Positions 1-9,124 of a stretch of 64,000 bases of DNA are shown piece by piece. The DNA is from Curtobacterium sp. SGAir0471. Its GTDB lineage: Bacteria; Actinomycetota; Actinomycetes; Actinomycetales; Microbacteriaceae. The notes beneath the pieces are model-generated. The model saw only the letters and a program-made list of their open reading frames with translations, had not been told where the DNA came from and did not search any database. The stretch spans positions 2,108,001 through 2,172,000 of the forward strand of contig NZ_CP027869.1 in NCBI RefSeq assembly GCF_005490985.1. The letters are read 5' to 3'. A program made the position numbers and the translations under genes. Each line of letters begins with the position of its first letter. Within the stretch, counting starts at the first letter, position 1.

Positions 1-1349
1 TCGGGCACGTGCAGCACCTCGGGTTCACCCACGTGGAGTTCCTGCCGCTCGCCGAGCACCCGTTCGGCGGTTCGTGGGGCTACCAGGTCACCGGGTACTA
101 CGCCCCGACCGCACGCTTCGGCACGCCGGACGACCTGCGCTACCTCATCGACCGCCTGCACTCGGCCGGCATCGGCGTGATCATGGACTGGGTGCCGGGC
201 CACTTCCCGAAGGACGAGTGGGCGCTCGCGAAGTTCGACGGCTACGCGCTCTTCGAGCACCCGGACCCGCGGCGCGGCGAGCAGCTCGACTGGGGCACCT
301 ACGTGTTCGACTTCGGGCACCCGCAGGTCCGCAACTTCCTGGTGGCGAACGCGCTGTACTGGCTCGAGGAGTTCCACATCGACGGCCTCCGGGTCGACGC
401 GGTGGCCTCGATGCTGTACCTCGACTACTCGCGGACCGAGTGGCTGCCGAACGTCCACGGCGGCCGCGAGAACCTCGAGGCGATCTCGTTCCTGCAGGAG
501 ACGAACGCCACGGCGTACAAGCGCTACCCGGGCATCGTGATGATCGCCGAGGAGAGCACCTCGTGGCCCGGGGTCACCCAGCCCACGAGCGCGGGCGGCC
601 TCGGGTTCGGCCAGAAGTGGAACATGGGGTGGATGCACGACTCGCTGCAGTACATCGAGCGTGACCCGGCCTACCGCGCGTACCACCACGACGAGATCAC
701 GTTCTCGCTCGTCTACGCCTTCAGCGAGCAGTTCACCCTGCCGATCAGCCACGACGAGGTCGTCCACGGCAAGGGCTCGCTCTACGGCAAGATGCCCGGT
801 GACGAGTGGCAGAAGCTCGCGAACGTGCGGGCGTACCTGGCCTTCATGTGGGCGCACCCCGGCAAGCAGCTGCTCTTCATGGGCCAGGAGTTCGCCCAGC
901 CGTCGGAGTGGTCCGAGGCCCGCGGGCTCGACTGGTGGCTGCTCGACGATCCCGGGCACCTGGGCGTGCAGGACCTCGTGGCGGCGCTGAACCGCGTGTA
1001 CAAGGACACTCCGGCGCTGTGGACGCACGACTCCTCCCCCGAGGGCTTCGAGTGGATCGAGGGCGGTGACGCCCCGCACTCCACGCTCGGGTTCCTCCGG
1101 AAGGACGGCGACGACAAGCTCGCGGTCTTCGTGAACTTCTCCGGTGTCCCGGTCGAGCGGCGCTTCGGGTTGCCCGCGGCCGGCACCTGGCACGAGGTCT
1201 TGAACACCGACGCCGCGGAGTACGGCGGCTCCGGTGTGGGGAACATGGGCGCGGTCACGGCCGACGAGACACCGTGGGCCGGGCGCCCGGCGTCGGCGCA
1301 CCTGGTGGTCCCGCCGCTCGGTGCGGTCTGGCTGCGGCTGGCCGACTGA
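1..1349 (+). CDS. glgB: 1,4-alpha-glucan branching enzyme (5' end outside window)
   Basis: Cytoplasmic GH13 enzyme that makes alpha-1,6 branches in glycogen. The frame is open from the first bases, so only about 449 C-terminal residues are visible; the N-terminal and CBM48 domains lie upstream. Counting from the GTG at position 9, the barrel shows the family motif [17 protein letters not shown], the nucleophile Asp130 in [17 protein letters not shown], the acid/base Glu181 in [11 protein letters not shown] and the transition-state Asp249 in [12 protein letters not shown]. The C-terminal all-beta domain is complete and ends in a TGA. A perfect palindrome follows about 50 bases later. The neighbouring gene is convergent, so no operon partner is seen on this side. 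Confidence 0.97.
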   Translation, partial: GHVQHLGFTHVEFLPLAEHPFGGSWGYQVTGYYAPTARFGTPDDLRYLIDRLHSAGIGVIMDWVPGHFPKDEWALAKFDGYALFEHPDPRRGEQLDWGTYVFDFGHPQVRNFLVANALYWLEEFHIDGLRVDAVASMLYLDYSRTEWLPNVHGGRENLEAISFLQETNATAYKRYPGIVMIAEESTSWPGVTQPTSAGGLGFGQKWNMGWMHDSLQYIERDPAYRAYHHDEITFSLVYAFSEQFTLPISHDEVVHGKGSLYGKMPGDEWQKLANVRAYLAFMWAHPGKQLLFMGQEFAQPSEWSEARGLDWWLLDDPGHLGVQDLVAALNRVYKDTPALWTHDSSPEGFEWIEGGDAPHSTLGFLRKDGDDKLAVFVNFSGVPVERRFGLPAAGTWHEVLNTDAAEYGGSGVGNMGAVTADETPWAGRPASAHLVVPPLGAVWLRLAD

Positions 1350-1396
1350 CGCCACGAGGCGACACGCCCCGGGACGTGGTCGCGAGCACGGAACGA

Positions 1397-1434
1397 ACGG
1401 GAGGCCCGGTGCCAGCTGGCACCGGGCCTCCCGT
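1397..1434. terminator. Perfect 38-bp palindrome, likely bidirectional terminator (family copy 1)
   Basis: Starts ACGGGAGGCCCGGTGCC and reads the same on both strands, centred on AGCT. It lies between convergent glgB and the thioredoxin-like gene. There is no T-run after it, as is common for actinobacterial terminators. It belongs to a repeat family found throughout the window. Confidence 0.75.
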
Positions 1435-1494
1435 CCGTCGTCTGTTCCGGCCGAGCCTGCGGACACCCCCGTCGGCGCGAGGCGCCCCGGAGCA

Positions 1495-1528
1495 CGCGAG
1501 ACGCCCCCGTTTCCGGGGGCGTCTCGCG
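1495..1528 (-). terminator. Second hairpin downstream of the thioredoxin-TPR gene
   Basis: Two perfectly complementary 15-base arms (1495-1509 and 1514-1528) surround a TTTC loop. It lies 66 bases after the stop of the minus-strand thioredoxin-TPR gene, so it probably terminates that operon. Confidence 0.7.
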
Positions 1529-1593
1529 TTCCTCGCGGCGTCTCGCGGTGACACCGGCGTCTCGTGCCGGCGCCCGCGGGAGCACCGTCAGCG

Positions 1594-2598
1594 TCAGTAC
1601 AGCGCGCTCGCCAGCCGTCGTCGTGCCGCGACCACGCGGGGGTCGTCGACCCCGATCAGCTCGAAGTACTCGACGAGCCGGACCCGCAGCGCCTCGCGCT
1701 CCGCGCCGAAGACCGTCGGCACCAGGTCGAGCAGCCGGCCGAAGGCGTCCTCGACGTGCCCGCCGCTGACGTCCAGGTCGGCGACGGCCATCTGCGCCTC
1801 GACGTCCTGCGGCGCGGCGGCCGCGGCGCTCCGCAGTTCATCGGCGGTGCGCCCGTTCAACCGGTCGAGCAGCGACACCTGCGCGAGCCCGGCGACGGCC
1901 ATCTGGTCGTTCGGGTCCTGCGCGATCGCCGTCTTGTACTCCTGCACCGCGGCGGCGTAGTCGCCGCGCTCGATCGCGTCGTAGGCGGCCTGGTGGTGCG
2001 GGGGCAGCGGCTCCGGCTCGGGATCGCCCTGGGGCTCCGCGGCAGCGACGTCGACCGTGACCCGGCCGGTCACGCCGTTCTGCTCGGCGGCGGCGACGAC
2101 CTGCTCGAACACGTCGCGCACCTGCGCCTCGGGCAGCGCGCCGACGAAGAGGCCGAGCGGGCGCCCACCGATGACGGCTGCGACGGTCGGGATGGACTGC
2201 GCCTGGAAGGCCTGCACGAGCTGCGGGTTCGTGTCGGCGTCGACCTTGGCGAGCACCACGCGGCCGTCGTACTCGGCCGTCAGTCTTTCGAGGACCGGCG
2301 AGAGCTGCTTGCACGGCCCGCACCACTCCGCCCAGATGTCGACGATCACCGGGACGACCGACGACAGCTGCAGGACGTCCTGGAAGCTCTGGTCGGTGAC
2401 GTCGATGACGAGCGACGGGACGGTCAGGTCACCCTCGGGAGCGGCACCTGCGCCCTGGAAGCCGCCCGGAGCATCGGCGGCAGCACCCGGGGCTGCGGGA
2501 GCGCCACCTGGTTGCGGCGGCCGCTGGGCACGGTCGACGAGGGACGACAGGTCGACGGCTCCGCGGAGACCGGACGGGGTCGGGGGGACGTTGGTCAT
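1594..2598 (-). CDS. Thioredoxin-TPR co-chaperone (YbbN/CnoX-like)
   Basis: 334 residues. A Pro/Ala/Gly-rich N-terminus (about 1-60) is followed by a thioredoxin fold (about 62-165) with the canonical WCGPCK active site at Cys93 and Cys96. The second half (about 195-334) is helical with TPR-like repeats. This is the architecture of YbbN/CnoX, a holdase and thiol co-chaperone; unlike E. coli CnoX, both redox cysteines are present, so thiol-disulfide activity is plausible. The start ATG has a GAGGTG ribosome site and overlaps the stop of the upstream membrane-protein gene as ATGA, indicating translational coupling. Confidence 0.88.
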   Translation of the reverse strand: MTNVPPTPSGLRGAVDLSSLVDRAQRPPQPGGAPAAPGAAADAPGGFQGAGAAPEGDLTVPSLVIDVTDQSFQDVLQLSSVVPVIVDIWAEWCGPCKQLSPVLERLTAEYDGRVVLAKVDADTNPQLVQAFQAQSIPTVAAVIGGRPLGLFVGALPEAQVRDVFEQVVAAAEQNGVTGRVTVDVAAAEPQGDPEPEPLPPHHQAAYDAIERGDYAAAVQEYKTAIAQDPNDQMAVAGLAQVSLLDRLNGRTADELRSAAAAAPQDVEAQMAVADLDVSGGHVEDAFGRLLDLVPTVFGAEREALRVRLVEYFELIGVDDPRVVAARRRLASALY

Positions 2599-4334
2599 TG
2601 CACCTCACTCGCTGCGGTCAGGCCCTGCGTGAACCCGAGCAGGACCACCTTCTCATCACTGCCGACCGGCGGCACGGAGAACAGGAGCTGGACGCTGTAC
2701 GTCGCGCTGATCCCCTTGGTGCTCGAGTCGACGCCGGAGAGGGCCTTGACCGCCCCCTCGGTGTTCACCTCGGCGCCGGCCGCGGTCGGCGTCACCTTCT
2801 CGATCTCGTCGAGCGACGCCGACACGAGCGCACCCGCGCCGTCCGTCGCGATCGCGACCGGGCTGTCCTCGGGCACCTCGGACGAGTACTCGATCTTCGC
2901 GGTGTCCGGCAGCGAGTCGGCCTTCTTGTCCTTGTAGGCCTTGCCGATGGTCGAGCGGAGCCCGTCACCGTCGGAGGCGAACAGCGAGGCCTTGTCGCTC
3001 TCGGAGTCCTTCGCCAGGACGTCGCCGTACGCGGCGGCGATGTCGTCGGGCGCGATGCGCAGGAGCTTGGTGTCACCGGCGAGCCGTGCTGCGCCGAGCG
3101 ACGTCGGGGCGAGGCTCGGGATCTCCGCCGCTGCCTCGAGCGACACGTCGTACGCGACCTTGTAGTCGTCGCGGGCACTGTCCTGCACCAGGGTGAGGGC
3201 CTGCGGCGCGGTCTTGGCGGAGCAGTCCTCGGCGACGACGGTGAAGATCGTGCGGGGCCAGGAGGCGGTCTGCTGCGGGAGTGCGACGCAGACCTCACCG
3301 GCGGAGATCGCCGGCGGCGCGTCGACGTCGGCGTCCTTCCCGCGGATCGCATAGTTCGCCTTGCGGAAGTCGAGCGCGGCCCCGGTGAACCGGGACTCGA
3401 GCAACGAGGTGTCCCGGTCGGCGTCGGCCTTCGACGCGACGTCGGCGACCCGCTCGACGATGCGGCGGATCTGCTGCTCGGTCGCGGCGGTGGGCTCGGT
3501 CGGGTCCGCGGCGCCCGTGGCCGAGGCGGTCGGCGTCGGGGTCGCGCCGGAGCCCCCGCCCTGCGGCCAGTACTCCGACGAGCACCCGGCCAGACCGAGC
3601 GCGCCGACCAGCACGATCGGGACGGCGACCAGCGAACGACGACCGCGACGACCGCGCACCGGCACCTGCGCACCCGCGGCGGCGGCACGGCGCGACGCCC
3701 GCACGCGGGGCGGACGCGTCCCACCGCTCCGACGACGCGGTCCGCGACCACGCCGCTGGTGCAGGAAGGCCCAGACGAGCAGTGCCACCCCACCGGCCAG
3801 GAAGAGTCCGCCGACCACGAGGAGCGGTCCCACGGACGGCGTCGCGGTGTCGCGCGGCCAGGTCACCGACACGTCGGTCGGTGCGGCGTCCGACCCGTCG
3901 GCGAGCACGACGACGGAGACGTCCGCGGGCAGGCGCACGGTGAACTGCCCCGGGCCGTCCCACTCCTGGTACCAGAGGTCGCTCCCCTTCGGGTCGGGCA
4001 CCGAGTCCCCGGACCCCGTCGTCCGCCCGACCAGGCGGTCCTGCTCGGCGTCGAAGCGCAGCGTGGTGTGCTTCGCGTCACCGATCCACGCGTCGACGTC
4101 GGCGGTCTTGCCGTACGCGGCGAAGACGGTGCCGGAGCCGGAGACGTTGATGCGCTGGTAGCCGGGGTTCGCGGTGAGCGTCGACCCGGGGATCACGGTC
4201 ACCGGCGCCGAGGCCGTGCTCGACGACTGCGCGACGAGCGACGACGGTGGCGCGAACACGGTGCGCTGCCCGACCGCGAGACCGACGAGCAGCAGACCGA
4301 TGACGAAACTGACGATCGCCAGGACGAATCGCAC
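2595..4334 (-). CDS. Membrane protein of unknown function with an internal lipobox
   Basis: I do not recognise a functional family. The GTG at 4334 is chosen because AGGGAGAAG lies just upstream; the longer open frame to 4436 has no comparable site. The 579-residue product shows a membrane segment at about 4-22, an exported domain to about 165, a second segment at about 168-191, an Arg-rich stretch (194-233), then a third hydrophobic stretch ending in LAGC at 248-251. That last part looks like a complete lipoprotein signal inside the chain. The remaining roughly 330 residues are Ala/Asp-rich and probably extracytoplasmic. It is translationally coupled to the thioredoxin-TPR gene by ATGA. Function unknown; a role in the envelope is inference. 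Confidence 0.7.
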   Translation of the reverse strand: MRFVLAIVSFVIGLLLVGLAVGQRTVFAPPSSLVAQSSSTASAPVTVIPGSTLTANPGYQRINVSGSGTVFAAYGKTADVDAWIGDAKHTTLRFDAEQDRLVGRTTGSGDSVPDPKGSDLWYQEWDGPGQFTVRLPADVSVVVLADGSDAAPTDVSVTWPRDTATPSVGPLLVVGGLFLAGGVALLVWAFLHQRRGRGPRRRSGGTRPPRVRASRRAAAAGAQVPVRGRRGRRSLVAVPIVLVGALGLAGCSSEYWPQGGGSGATPTPTASATGAADPTEPTAATEQQIRRIVERVADVASKADADRDTSLLESRFTGAALDFRKANYAIRGKDADVDAPPAISAGEVCVALPQQTASWPRTIFTVVAEDCSAKTAPQALTLVQDSARDDYKVAYDVSLEAAAEIPSLAPTSLGAARLAGDTKLLRIAPDDIAAAYGDVLAKDSESDKASLFASDGDGLRSTIGKAYKDKKADSLPDTAKIEYSSEVPEDSPVAIATDGAGALVSASLDEIEKVTPTAAGAEVNTEGAVKALSGVDSSTKGISATYSVQLLFSVPPVGSDEKVVLLGFTQGLTAASEVQ

Positions 4335-4390
4335 GGATCTTCTCCCTACCGCGCCGGGGGTGGGGGGATCGGCGCGCGAATCAGCGCTCC

Positions 4391-4396
4391 AGGATA
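4391..4396 (-). promoter_or_regulatory. Candidate -10 (TATCCT) for the membrane protein gene
   Basis: TATCCT on the minus strand, about 57 bases before the GTG at 4334. No convincing -35 is seen. Confidence 0.35.
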
Positions 4397-4465
4397 GCGA
4401 GGCACCCTGGACGTCGCATCCCCCACCGCTGTCCACCGGCTCAGTCGGCGCCGACGGCCCGCCAC

Positions 4466-4471
4466 TAGACT
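4466..4471 (+). promoter_or_regulatory. Candidate -10 (TAGACT) for the coiled-coil gene
   Basis: TAGACT lies 48 bases before the GTG at 4520. The -35 is weak. Confidence 0.35.
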
Positions 4472-4519
4472 CGTCCGCGGGCCAAGGGCTGGCCCTCCGC
4501 CGACCCCCAGGAGCAACAC

Positions 4520-6361
4520 GTGGCGAACGACGAGGCCGAGTTCGGGACCGAGCTGCGCGGGTACCGCCGCGACGAGGTGGACCGCTCGGTGAACGAGCTC
4601 CGTCGTGAGCTCATCAAGTCGAACACCGACCGCGCCGAGGCCGCGAAGGAGATCCGTCTCCTGCAGGCCCGTGTCGCCGACCTGCAGGGCGAGCTCGACG
4701 AGGCCGGCACCCCGACCTACAGCGGTCTCGGCACCCGCCTCGAATCGACCCTCCGCGTCGCCGAGGAGCAGTCCACCCGGCTGATCAGCCAGGCGGACAT
4801 CGACGCCCAGCGCCTGCGCGCCTCGAGCCGGAACGAAGCCGAGCGCCTGCTGCGCGAAGCCCGACAAGAGGCATCCGAGACCCTCGAGGACGCCCGCTCC
4901 CGTGCCACCGACGAGCTGACCCGGGCTCGCGCCGAGTCCTCTGACACGATCGAGCGCGCCCGCGCCGAGGCCGGCCTGCTCACCCAGGACGCCCGCAACG
5001 AGGCCGCGGCCGTCCGCGGTGCCGCCGTCACCGAGGCCGCCGAGGTCCGGTCGGTCGCCATCCGCGAGACGGACGCGCTGCGCGCCCGGGTCGAGCGCGA
5101 GGTCGCCGAGCTCCGCGAGGACGCCCAGCGCGCCGCCGAGGACGCCCGCCGTACCGCGGCGGACCTGGATCGGGAGACCGAGCACCGCCGCAGCGTGTTC
5201 GAGGCCGAGCACGCCCGGCGCACCGAGGACCTCGACCGCGAGGAGACGACGCGCCGCGCCGCGCTCGAGCGCGAGGTCGCCGAGGGGCGTGCGTCGTGGG
5301 AGCGCGAGCGCGACGGGCAGCGACGCGCGCACGAACTCGCGCTCGAGACCGGCCGGGCCGAGCTCGCGTCTGAGCTCGAGCGTGGTCGCGCCGCGCTCGA
5401 GGCGGAGACCAGCGACCGTCGGCGCGAGCTCGATGCCGAACTCGGCGCCGCGCGCGCCCGCTGGGAGCGCGAGGCCGCCGAGGCCCGCGCCGCCCTCGAG
5501 CAGGAGCTCGAGGCCGCTCGCGCCCAGCTGCGGGTCGACGAGGAGCAGACCCGCGCCGAGAACGCCCGGCTCGTGGAGGAGACCACGGCACGCATCGCCG
5601 CGGAGCTCGAGGAGCACCGCGCCGGGATCGAGCGTGAGCGTGCCGAGGCCGACGCCGCGGCCGAGCGCGCCGTGCGCGAGCACACCGACGAGCTCGCGGC
5701 CCGCCGCGAACGCGAGCACGCCGAGGTCGACACCGAGATCGCCGATCGTCGCACGGCAGAGCTCGCCGACCTCGAGGCGGAGCGCACCGCGTTGCAGCAG
5801 GAGGTCGCCACGGTCCGCGCGGACCTCGCGAAGGAGCAGGACGAGGTGCGTGCGGCGATCGCCCGCGAACGCGACGAGGCCCGCGCGGCGCTCGAGTCGG
5901 AACTCGCCGCACGACGCGACGACGCCGAGCAGGACTACCTGCAGAAGCACCACGAGACGGTGACCGAGACGCAGAAGTACCTCGACGAGGCGAACCTCCA
6001 GCTCGCCGAGGCCACCCGCCGCGCGTCCGAGGCGCGGGAGCGTGCCGAGCGACTCCAGCAGGAGGCCGACGACCTCGAGCGCACGAGCACGACACGGGCC
6101 CAGGAGCGCGCTCGCACGATCGTCAGCGACGCGCAGGAGCGCGTCCACCGCATGATCGCCGAAGCCGAGGAGCGGACCGCCGCGGTCGTCGCCGAGTCCG
6201 AGGACCGGCTCGCCGCCATCCGCACCGAGCGCGACGCCGTCGCCGGCTACCTGGAGAACCTGCGCGGCGTGCTCTCGCACGCGACCGGGCTGTTCGACGC
6301 TCCGCCGTCGGCCGGCCGACCGGCGGACGACGACGTGGACGAGGACGCCACCACCCGCTGA
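4520..6361 (+). CDS. Long coiled-coil DivIVA/Scy-type cytoskeletal protein
   Basis: 613 residues, almost all heptad coiled coil rich in Glu, Arg and Ala (about residues 45-590). The N-terminus has a DivIVA-like membrane/polarity segment (FGTELRGYRRDEVDRSVNEL, about 8-27). Long proteins of this shape in Actinobacteria (Streptomyces Scy and the so-called cellulose-binding proteins) organise polar growth and division together with DivIVA. The GTG start has AGGAG eight bases upstream. The C-terminus is acidic and probably disordered. It is transcribed alone, divergent from the membrane-protein operon, with a strong hairpin after the stop. Assignment to Scy specifically is inference from architecture. 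Confidence 0.8.
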   Translation: MANDEAEFGTELRGYRRDEVDRSVNELRRELIKSNTDRAEAAKEIRLLQARVADLQGELDEAGTPTYSGLGTRLESTLRVAEEQSTRLISQADIDAQRLRASSRNEAERLLREARQEASETLEDARSRATDELTRARAESSDTIERARAEAGLLTQDARNEAAAVRGAAVTEAAEVRSVAIRETDALRARVEREVAELREDAQRAAEDARRTAADLDRETEHRRSVFEAEHARRTEDLDREETTRRAALEREVAEGRASWERERDGQRRAHELALETGRAELASELERGRAALEAETSDRRRELDAELGAARARWEREAAEARAALEQELEAARAQLRVDEEQTRAENARLVEETTARIAAELEEHRAGIERERAEADAAAERAVREHTDELAARREREHAEVDTEIADRRTAELADLEAERTALQQEVATVRADLAKEQDEVRAAIARERDEARAALESELAARRDDAEQDYLQKHHETVTETQKYLDEANLQLAEATRRASEARERAERLQQEADDLERTSTTRAQERARTIVSDAQERVHRMIAEAEERTAAVVAESEDRLAAIRTERDAVAGYLENLRGVLSHATGLFDAPPSAGRPADDDVDEDATTR

Positions 6362-6380
6362 GGACCGGCCCCACGGACCG

Positions 6381-6425
6381 GCGACCCGGCCTGGAGGCGC
6401 ACCACGCGCCTCCAGGTCGGGTCGC
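6381..6425. terminator. Hairpin between convergent genes
   Basis: 20-base arms (6381-6400 and 6406-6425) with a single G-T wobble and a 5-base loop. It shares the core CTGGAGGCGC / GCGCCTCCAG with the palindrome family but has different outer arms. It serves the coiled-coil gene and probably the hydrolase gene. Confidence 0.75.
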
Positions 6426-6492
6426 GTCGTCCGCGGTGCCGGCGAGCCGTGCCGGTGCGCCGTGCCGATCGGCTCGGTCCGTCGGCCGGTGG

Positions 6493-7221
6493 TCAGTCCG
6501 CGAGGTGCGTGGGCAGCGGTGCGCTGCCCGGGACGACCAGGTCCGCGACGGTGTCGAGCACCGTCCGCACGTACCGCTCCCCCACCCACAGGTGCTTCGC
6601 GCCGGCGACCGGCACCACGCGCACGTTCGGTGCGACGGCGAAGCGTCGTGCCGCCTCGTCCGGCTGCAGGAAGTCGTCGTGCTCGGGGACCAGGGCGACG
6701 ACGGGGACGTCCACGTCCGCCCACCGGCGGAGTTCGTCGTCCGACGTCCGGTGCAGCGGGGGCGACAGCAGGACCACGCCGGCAACGGTGCCGGCGGCCA
6801 CGTGCTCGAGCCCGTGCTTGAGCGCGACCTCGGTGCCGAACGACCAGCCCAGCAGCCACGGGGTCGGCAGGCCTCGCTCGACGGTCTCGTGCACGGCGGC
6901 CCGGAGGTCGAACCCCTCGGACTCGCCATCGCCGAACGCGCCCTCCGAGGTGCCCCGCGGCGACGTGACCGAGCGGAAGTTGAACCGGAGGACGGCGATG
7001 TCGGCCAGGGCGGGCAGTCGCGCCGCGGCCTTCTTGAGCACGTGCGAGTCCATGAACCCCTGCGCCGTCGGTAGCGGGTGGAGCGTCACGAGCGTGCCCC
7101 TCGCGGGCCGGTCGAGCGGCTCGGCGAGCTCCCCGACGAGGGTGAGGTGGTCGTCCGTGACGAGGTCGACGTCGGTCCGCCGCGCGGGCAGCTCGGTGTT
7201 CGAGCGGATCTCGGTGCTCAT
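6493..7221 (-). CDS. Alpha/beta hydrolase
   Basis: 242 residues of a single alpha/beta-hydrolase domain. The nucleophile elbow is GWSFG (Ser127), the likely acid is in PEHDDF (Asp182/183) and the likely catalytic His is His210 in AKHLW. An oxyanion-type HP motif (LHPLPTAQGF) occurs near residue 48. Such proteins resemble the KANL3/Tex30-like family; the substrate cannot be told. The ATG at 7221 has a GGAG site and overlaps the stop of the upstream zinc-ribbon gene as ATGA; an upstream in-frame extension would lie inside that gene and is rejected. Confidence 0.85.
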   Translation of the reverse strand: MSTEIRSNTELPARRTDVDLVTDDHLTLVGELAEPLDRPARGTLVTLHPLPTAQGFMDSHVLKKAAARLPALADIAVLRFNFRSVTSPRGTSEGAFGDGESEGFDLRAAVHETVERGLPTPWLLGWSFGTEVALKHGLEHVAAGTVAGVVLLSPPLHRTSDDELRRWADVDVPVVALVPEHDDFLQPDEAARRFAVAPNVRVVPVAGAKHLWVGERYVRTVLDTVADLVVPGSAPLPTHLAD

Positions 7222-7523
7222 GCGATGCTCCAGCAGTGGTTGTGCCAGTGACGGCGCGACGCCAGGTCGGCCTCGTCCCCGAGCACACCGTCGGCACGCC
7301 AGACCACGACGTGCGCGACCCCCGGCAGCACGGCGAGGCCGCAGCCCGGGCAGACGTACTCCTTCTGCGCGGAAGCCGCGGACACCGGTTGGACGGTGAA
7401 CGTCCGCCCGCGGCGGACCTCGGTCCGCTTCCACGAACTCATGAGCCGGTCGAGGCCGGTGTCGTCCTCGATCGGCTCGGGACCACGGCCGCGGGGTCGC
7501 CGCGGCCGGTTGCTGCGCGGCAC
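7218..7523 (-). CDS. Small conserved zinc-ribbon-like protein
   Basis: 101 residues. The first 30 are basic and Pro-rich; the rest carries a CPGCG knuckle (Cys58, Cys61) and a C-terminal RHWHNHCW cluster (His92, His94, His96, Cys97), which together form a likely zinc site. Proteins of this type are common in Actinobacteria and are often labelled ATP/GTP-binding without evidence. The GTG at 7523 is preferred because the sequence from there (PRSNRPRRPRG...) matches my memory of the family's N-terminus. It sits 14 bases after the lytic transglycosylase stop and overlaps the hydrolase start, so the three genes form an operon. Confidence 0.75.
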   Translation of the reverse strand: MPRSNRPRRPRGRGPEPIEDDTGLDRLMSSWKRTEVRRGRTFTVQPVSAASAQKEYVCPGCGLAVLPGVAHVVVWRADGVLGDEADLASRRHWHNHCWSIA

Positions 7524-7537
7524 CCCGGTACTGCCGA

Positions 7538-8509
7538 TCAGTACCAGTTGTAGGACTGGCTGTGTCCCCACGCGCCGCACGGGGTGCCGTACACGCCGGA
7601 GATGTAGTTGAGACCCCAGGTGATCTGCGTCGCCGGGTTCGTCTGCCAGTCCGCCCCGGCGGTCGCCATCTTGCTGCCGGGGAGCGCCTGCGGGATGCCG
7701 TACGCGCCGCTCGGGTTGTACGCGTTGACGCGCCAGCCCGACTCCTTGTTCCACAGGGAGACGAGGCAGTTGAACTGCTCGCTGCCCCACCCGCGCGCGG
7801 CGACCATCTGCTGGGCGATGGCCTGTGCGCTGCCGGGGTTCGGCGTGGCGGCCGTCGCGGCGAGGGTGTTCGACGGCGTCACGGCCTTGCTCTTCGTGTC
7901 CGTGCCGGCCTGGTCGTCCGTCTCGGCGGGCTGCTCGACGACCTTCGGCTTCGGCAGCGTGACCCCGTAGCCGTCGCGCGTCACGTCGAACGCGGCGTAG
8001 GTGCCGTGCGCAGTGAACTGCTGCGGCTCGACCGGCGCCTTGACGAGCACCGGGGCGACGACGGCGGCCTGTGCCACGTCGGGCTGCATCGGGTTGAAGA
8101 GCGAGCCGCCGACGAAGCCGAACACGGCGAAGAAGGACAGCGTGGGGATCGTCGCGCGACGGCGCATGAAGGAGTTGAGCGTCCGGGCGGCCTTCGGCTT
8201 CGCCGGCGCGGCGACGGCACGGCGCTGCTTGACGATGCGCGGGTCGGCGGCACCCGTGGGCGCGATCGGTCCGCGGACGAGGACCGGTCCGGTCGTGTCC
8301 GGAGCGGGGGCCGGCGTCGGAGCCGTCGCGGGTGCGCCCAGCGGGGTCGGCGGGAGTGCCGCCGTCTCGACCCGCGGGGTCGCGTGGAGTACCGAGTGCC
8401 CCGTCGTGCGGAGTCGGTCGCGTGCCGCGCGGCGCTCACCGACGACCGGACGGTCGAGGTGCTCGCGGGTACCGCGGTCGGAGCTGGAGTCTGCCGTGTG
8501 CCTGCCCAT
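7538..8509 (-). CDS. Membrane-anchored lytic transglycosylase-like protein
   Basis: 323 residues. A Pro/Ala-rich cytoplasmic segment (1-118) is followed by one membrane helix (about 121-140), a flexible exported linker (about 145-225) and a C-terminal SLT-like domain (about 226-323). The domain has the catalytic Glu256 in LWNKESGWR, then AYGIPQALPG, NPATQITWGLNYI and a terminal Trp/Tyr-rich tail. This is the small transglycosylase/Rpf-like fold used to cleave peptidoglycan glycan strands. The two cysteines Cys248 and Cys311 may form a disulfide. A TATCCT hexamer lies 10 bases before the ATG, and no ribosome site is seen, so the leader is very short. Confidence 0.85.
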   Translation of the reverse strand: MGRHTADSSSDRGTREHLDRPVVGERRAARDRLRTTGHSVLHATPRVETAALPPTPLGAPATAPTPAPAPDTTGPVLVRGPIAPTGAADPRIVKQRRAVAAPAKPKAARTLNSFMRRRATIPTLSFFAVFGFVGGSLFNPMQPDVAQAAVVAPVLVKAPVEPQQFTAHGTYAAFDVTRDGYGVTLPKPKVVEQPAETDDQAGTDTKSKAVTPSNTLAATAATPNPGSAQAIAQQMVAARGWGSEQFNCLVSLWNKESGWRVNAYNPSGAYGIPQALPGSKMATAGADWQTNPATQITWGLNYISGVYGTPCGAWGHSQSYNWY

Positions 8510-8519
8510 GAGTAGGAAC

Positions 8520-8525
8520 AGGATA
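8520..8525 (-). promoter_or_regulatory. Candidate -10 (TATCCT) for the transglycosylase operon
   Basis: Minus-strand TATCCT, 10 bases before the ATG at 8509; fits a near-leaderless transcript. Confidence 0.4.
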
Positions 8526-8569
8526 ACGGAACGGTCACGGGATGAGAAGCACCCGCGACCAGCGCGTCG

Positions 8570-9118
8570 TCAGCGGACGGCGAGCATCACCTCGACGACG
8601 GCGTCGAGCAGCGCGTCGACCTGCGCCTCGCGGTAGCCGCCGTGCTTCGGCCGGAACACCACCGACCGGACCTCGGTCAGGCTCAGGGGCTTGCCGTCGC
8701 GGAAGTAGCCGGCGAGCCGCTCCGCGAAGGCGTCGACGTCCTTCGGGTGGTAGCCGGTGCCGAGCGGGCTCGTGCGGGCGAACCGCTGCCCGGCCGGGCG
8801 TTCGAGCCGTGCGACGACGTCCGAGGCCTTGGTGCGGGCCTCGGCGTACCAGGCCTTCTGCCCCGCGGCGGCGATCTCCCGCTCACGCTCCCGGGCGGCG
8901 AAGGCGTCCTCGAGCCGTTCGAGCGCCGCGTCGACGTGCGCCGTGGAGTAGCCGCCCTTGCGCATCGAGAACGCGGTCGCGCGGATCTTCGCAGCCTCGA
9001 TGCCCGGCGCGGTGTCGCCCGCGGTGTAGGCACGACGCGCGTCCTCGAGGAACCGCTCGACCTCGTCGACGTCGTACCCGAGGGACTTGCGGTCTGCGGA
9101 GGGGAAGGTGGTGGCCAC
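8570..9118 (-). CDS. DivIVA-domain repeat protein
   Basis: 182 residues containing four copies of a short G-Y-x4-V-D-x2-L motif: LGYDVDEVERFLEDA near the N-terminus, GGYSTAHVDAALERL, GTGYHPKDVDAFAERL, and GGYREAQVDALLDAV near the C-terminus. This is the DivIVA domain repeat architecture seen in Actinobacteria; a role in septum or pole organisation is inferred. The GTG at 9118 is favoured by family N-termini (ATTFP) and by a CAGAAT hexamer six bases upstream, a leaderless arrangement. An ATG at 9145 has a better ribosome site (AGGTGG) and remains possible, giving 191 residues. Confidence 0.8.
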   Translation of the reverse strand: MATTFPSADRKSLGYDVDEVERFLEDARRAYTAGDTAPGIEAAKIRATAFSMRKGGYSTAHVDAALERLEDAFAAREREREIAAAGQKAWYAEARTKASDVVARLERPAGQRFARTSPLGTGYHPKDVDAFAERLAGYFRDGKPLSLTEVRSVVFRPKHGGYREAQVDALLDAVVEVMLAVR

Positions 9119-9124
9119 GGCGAC

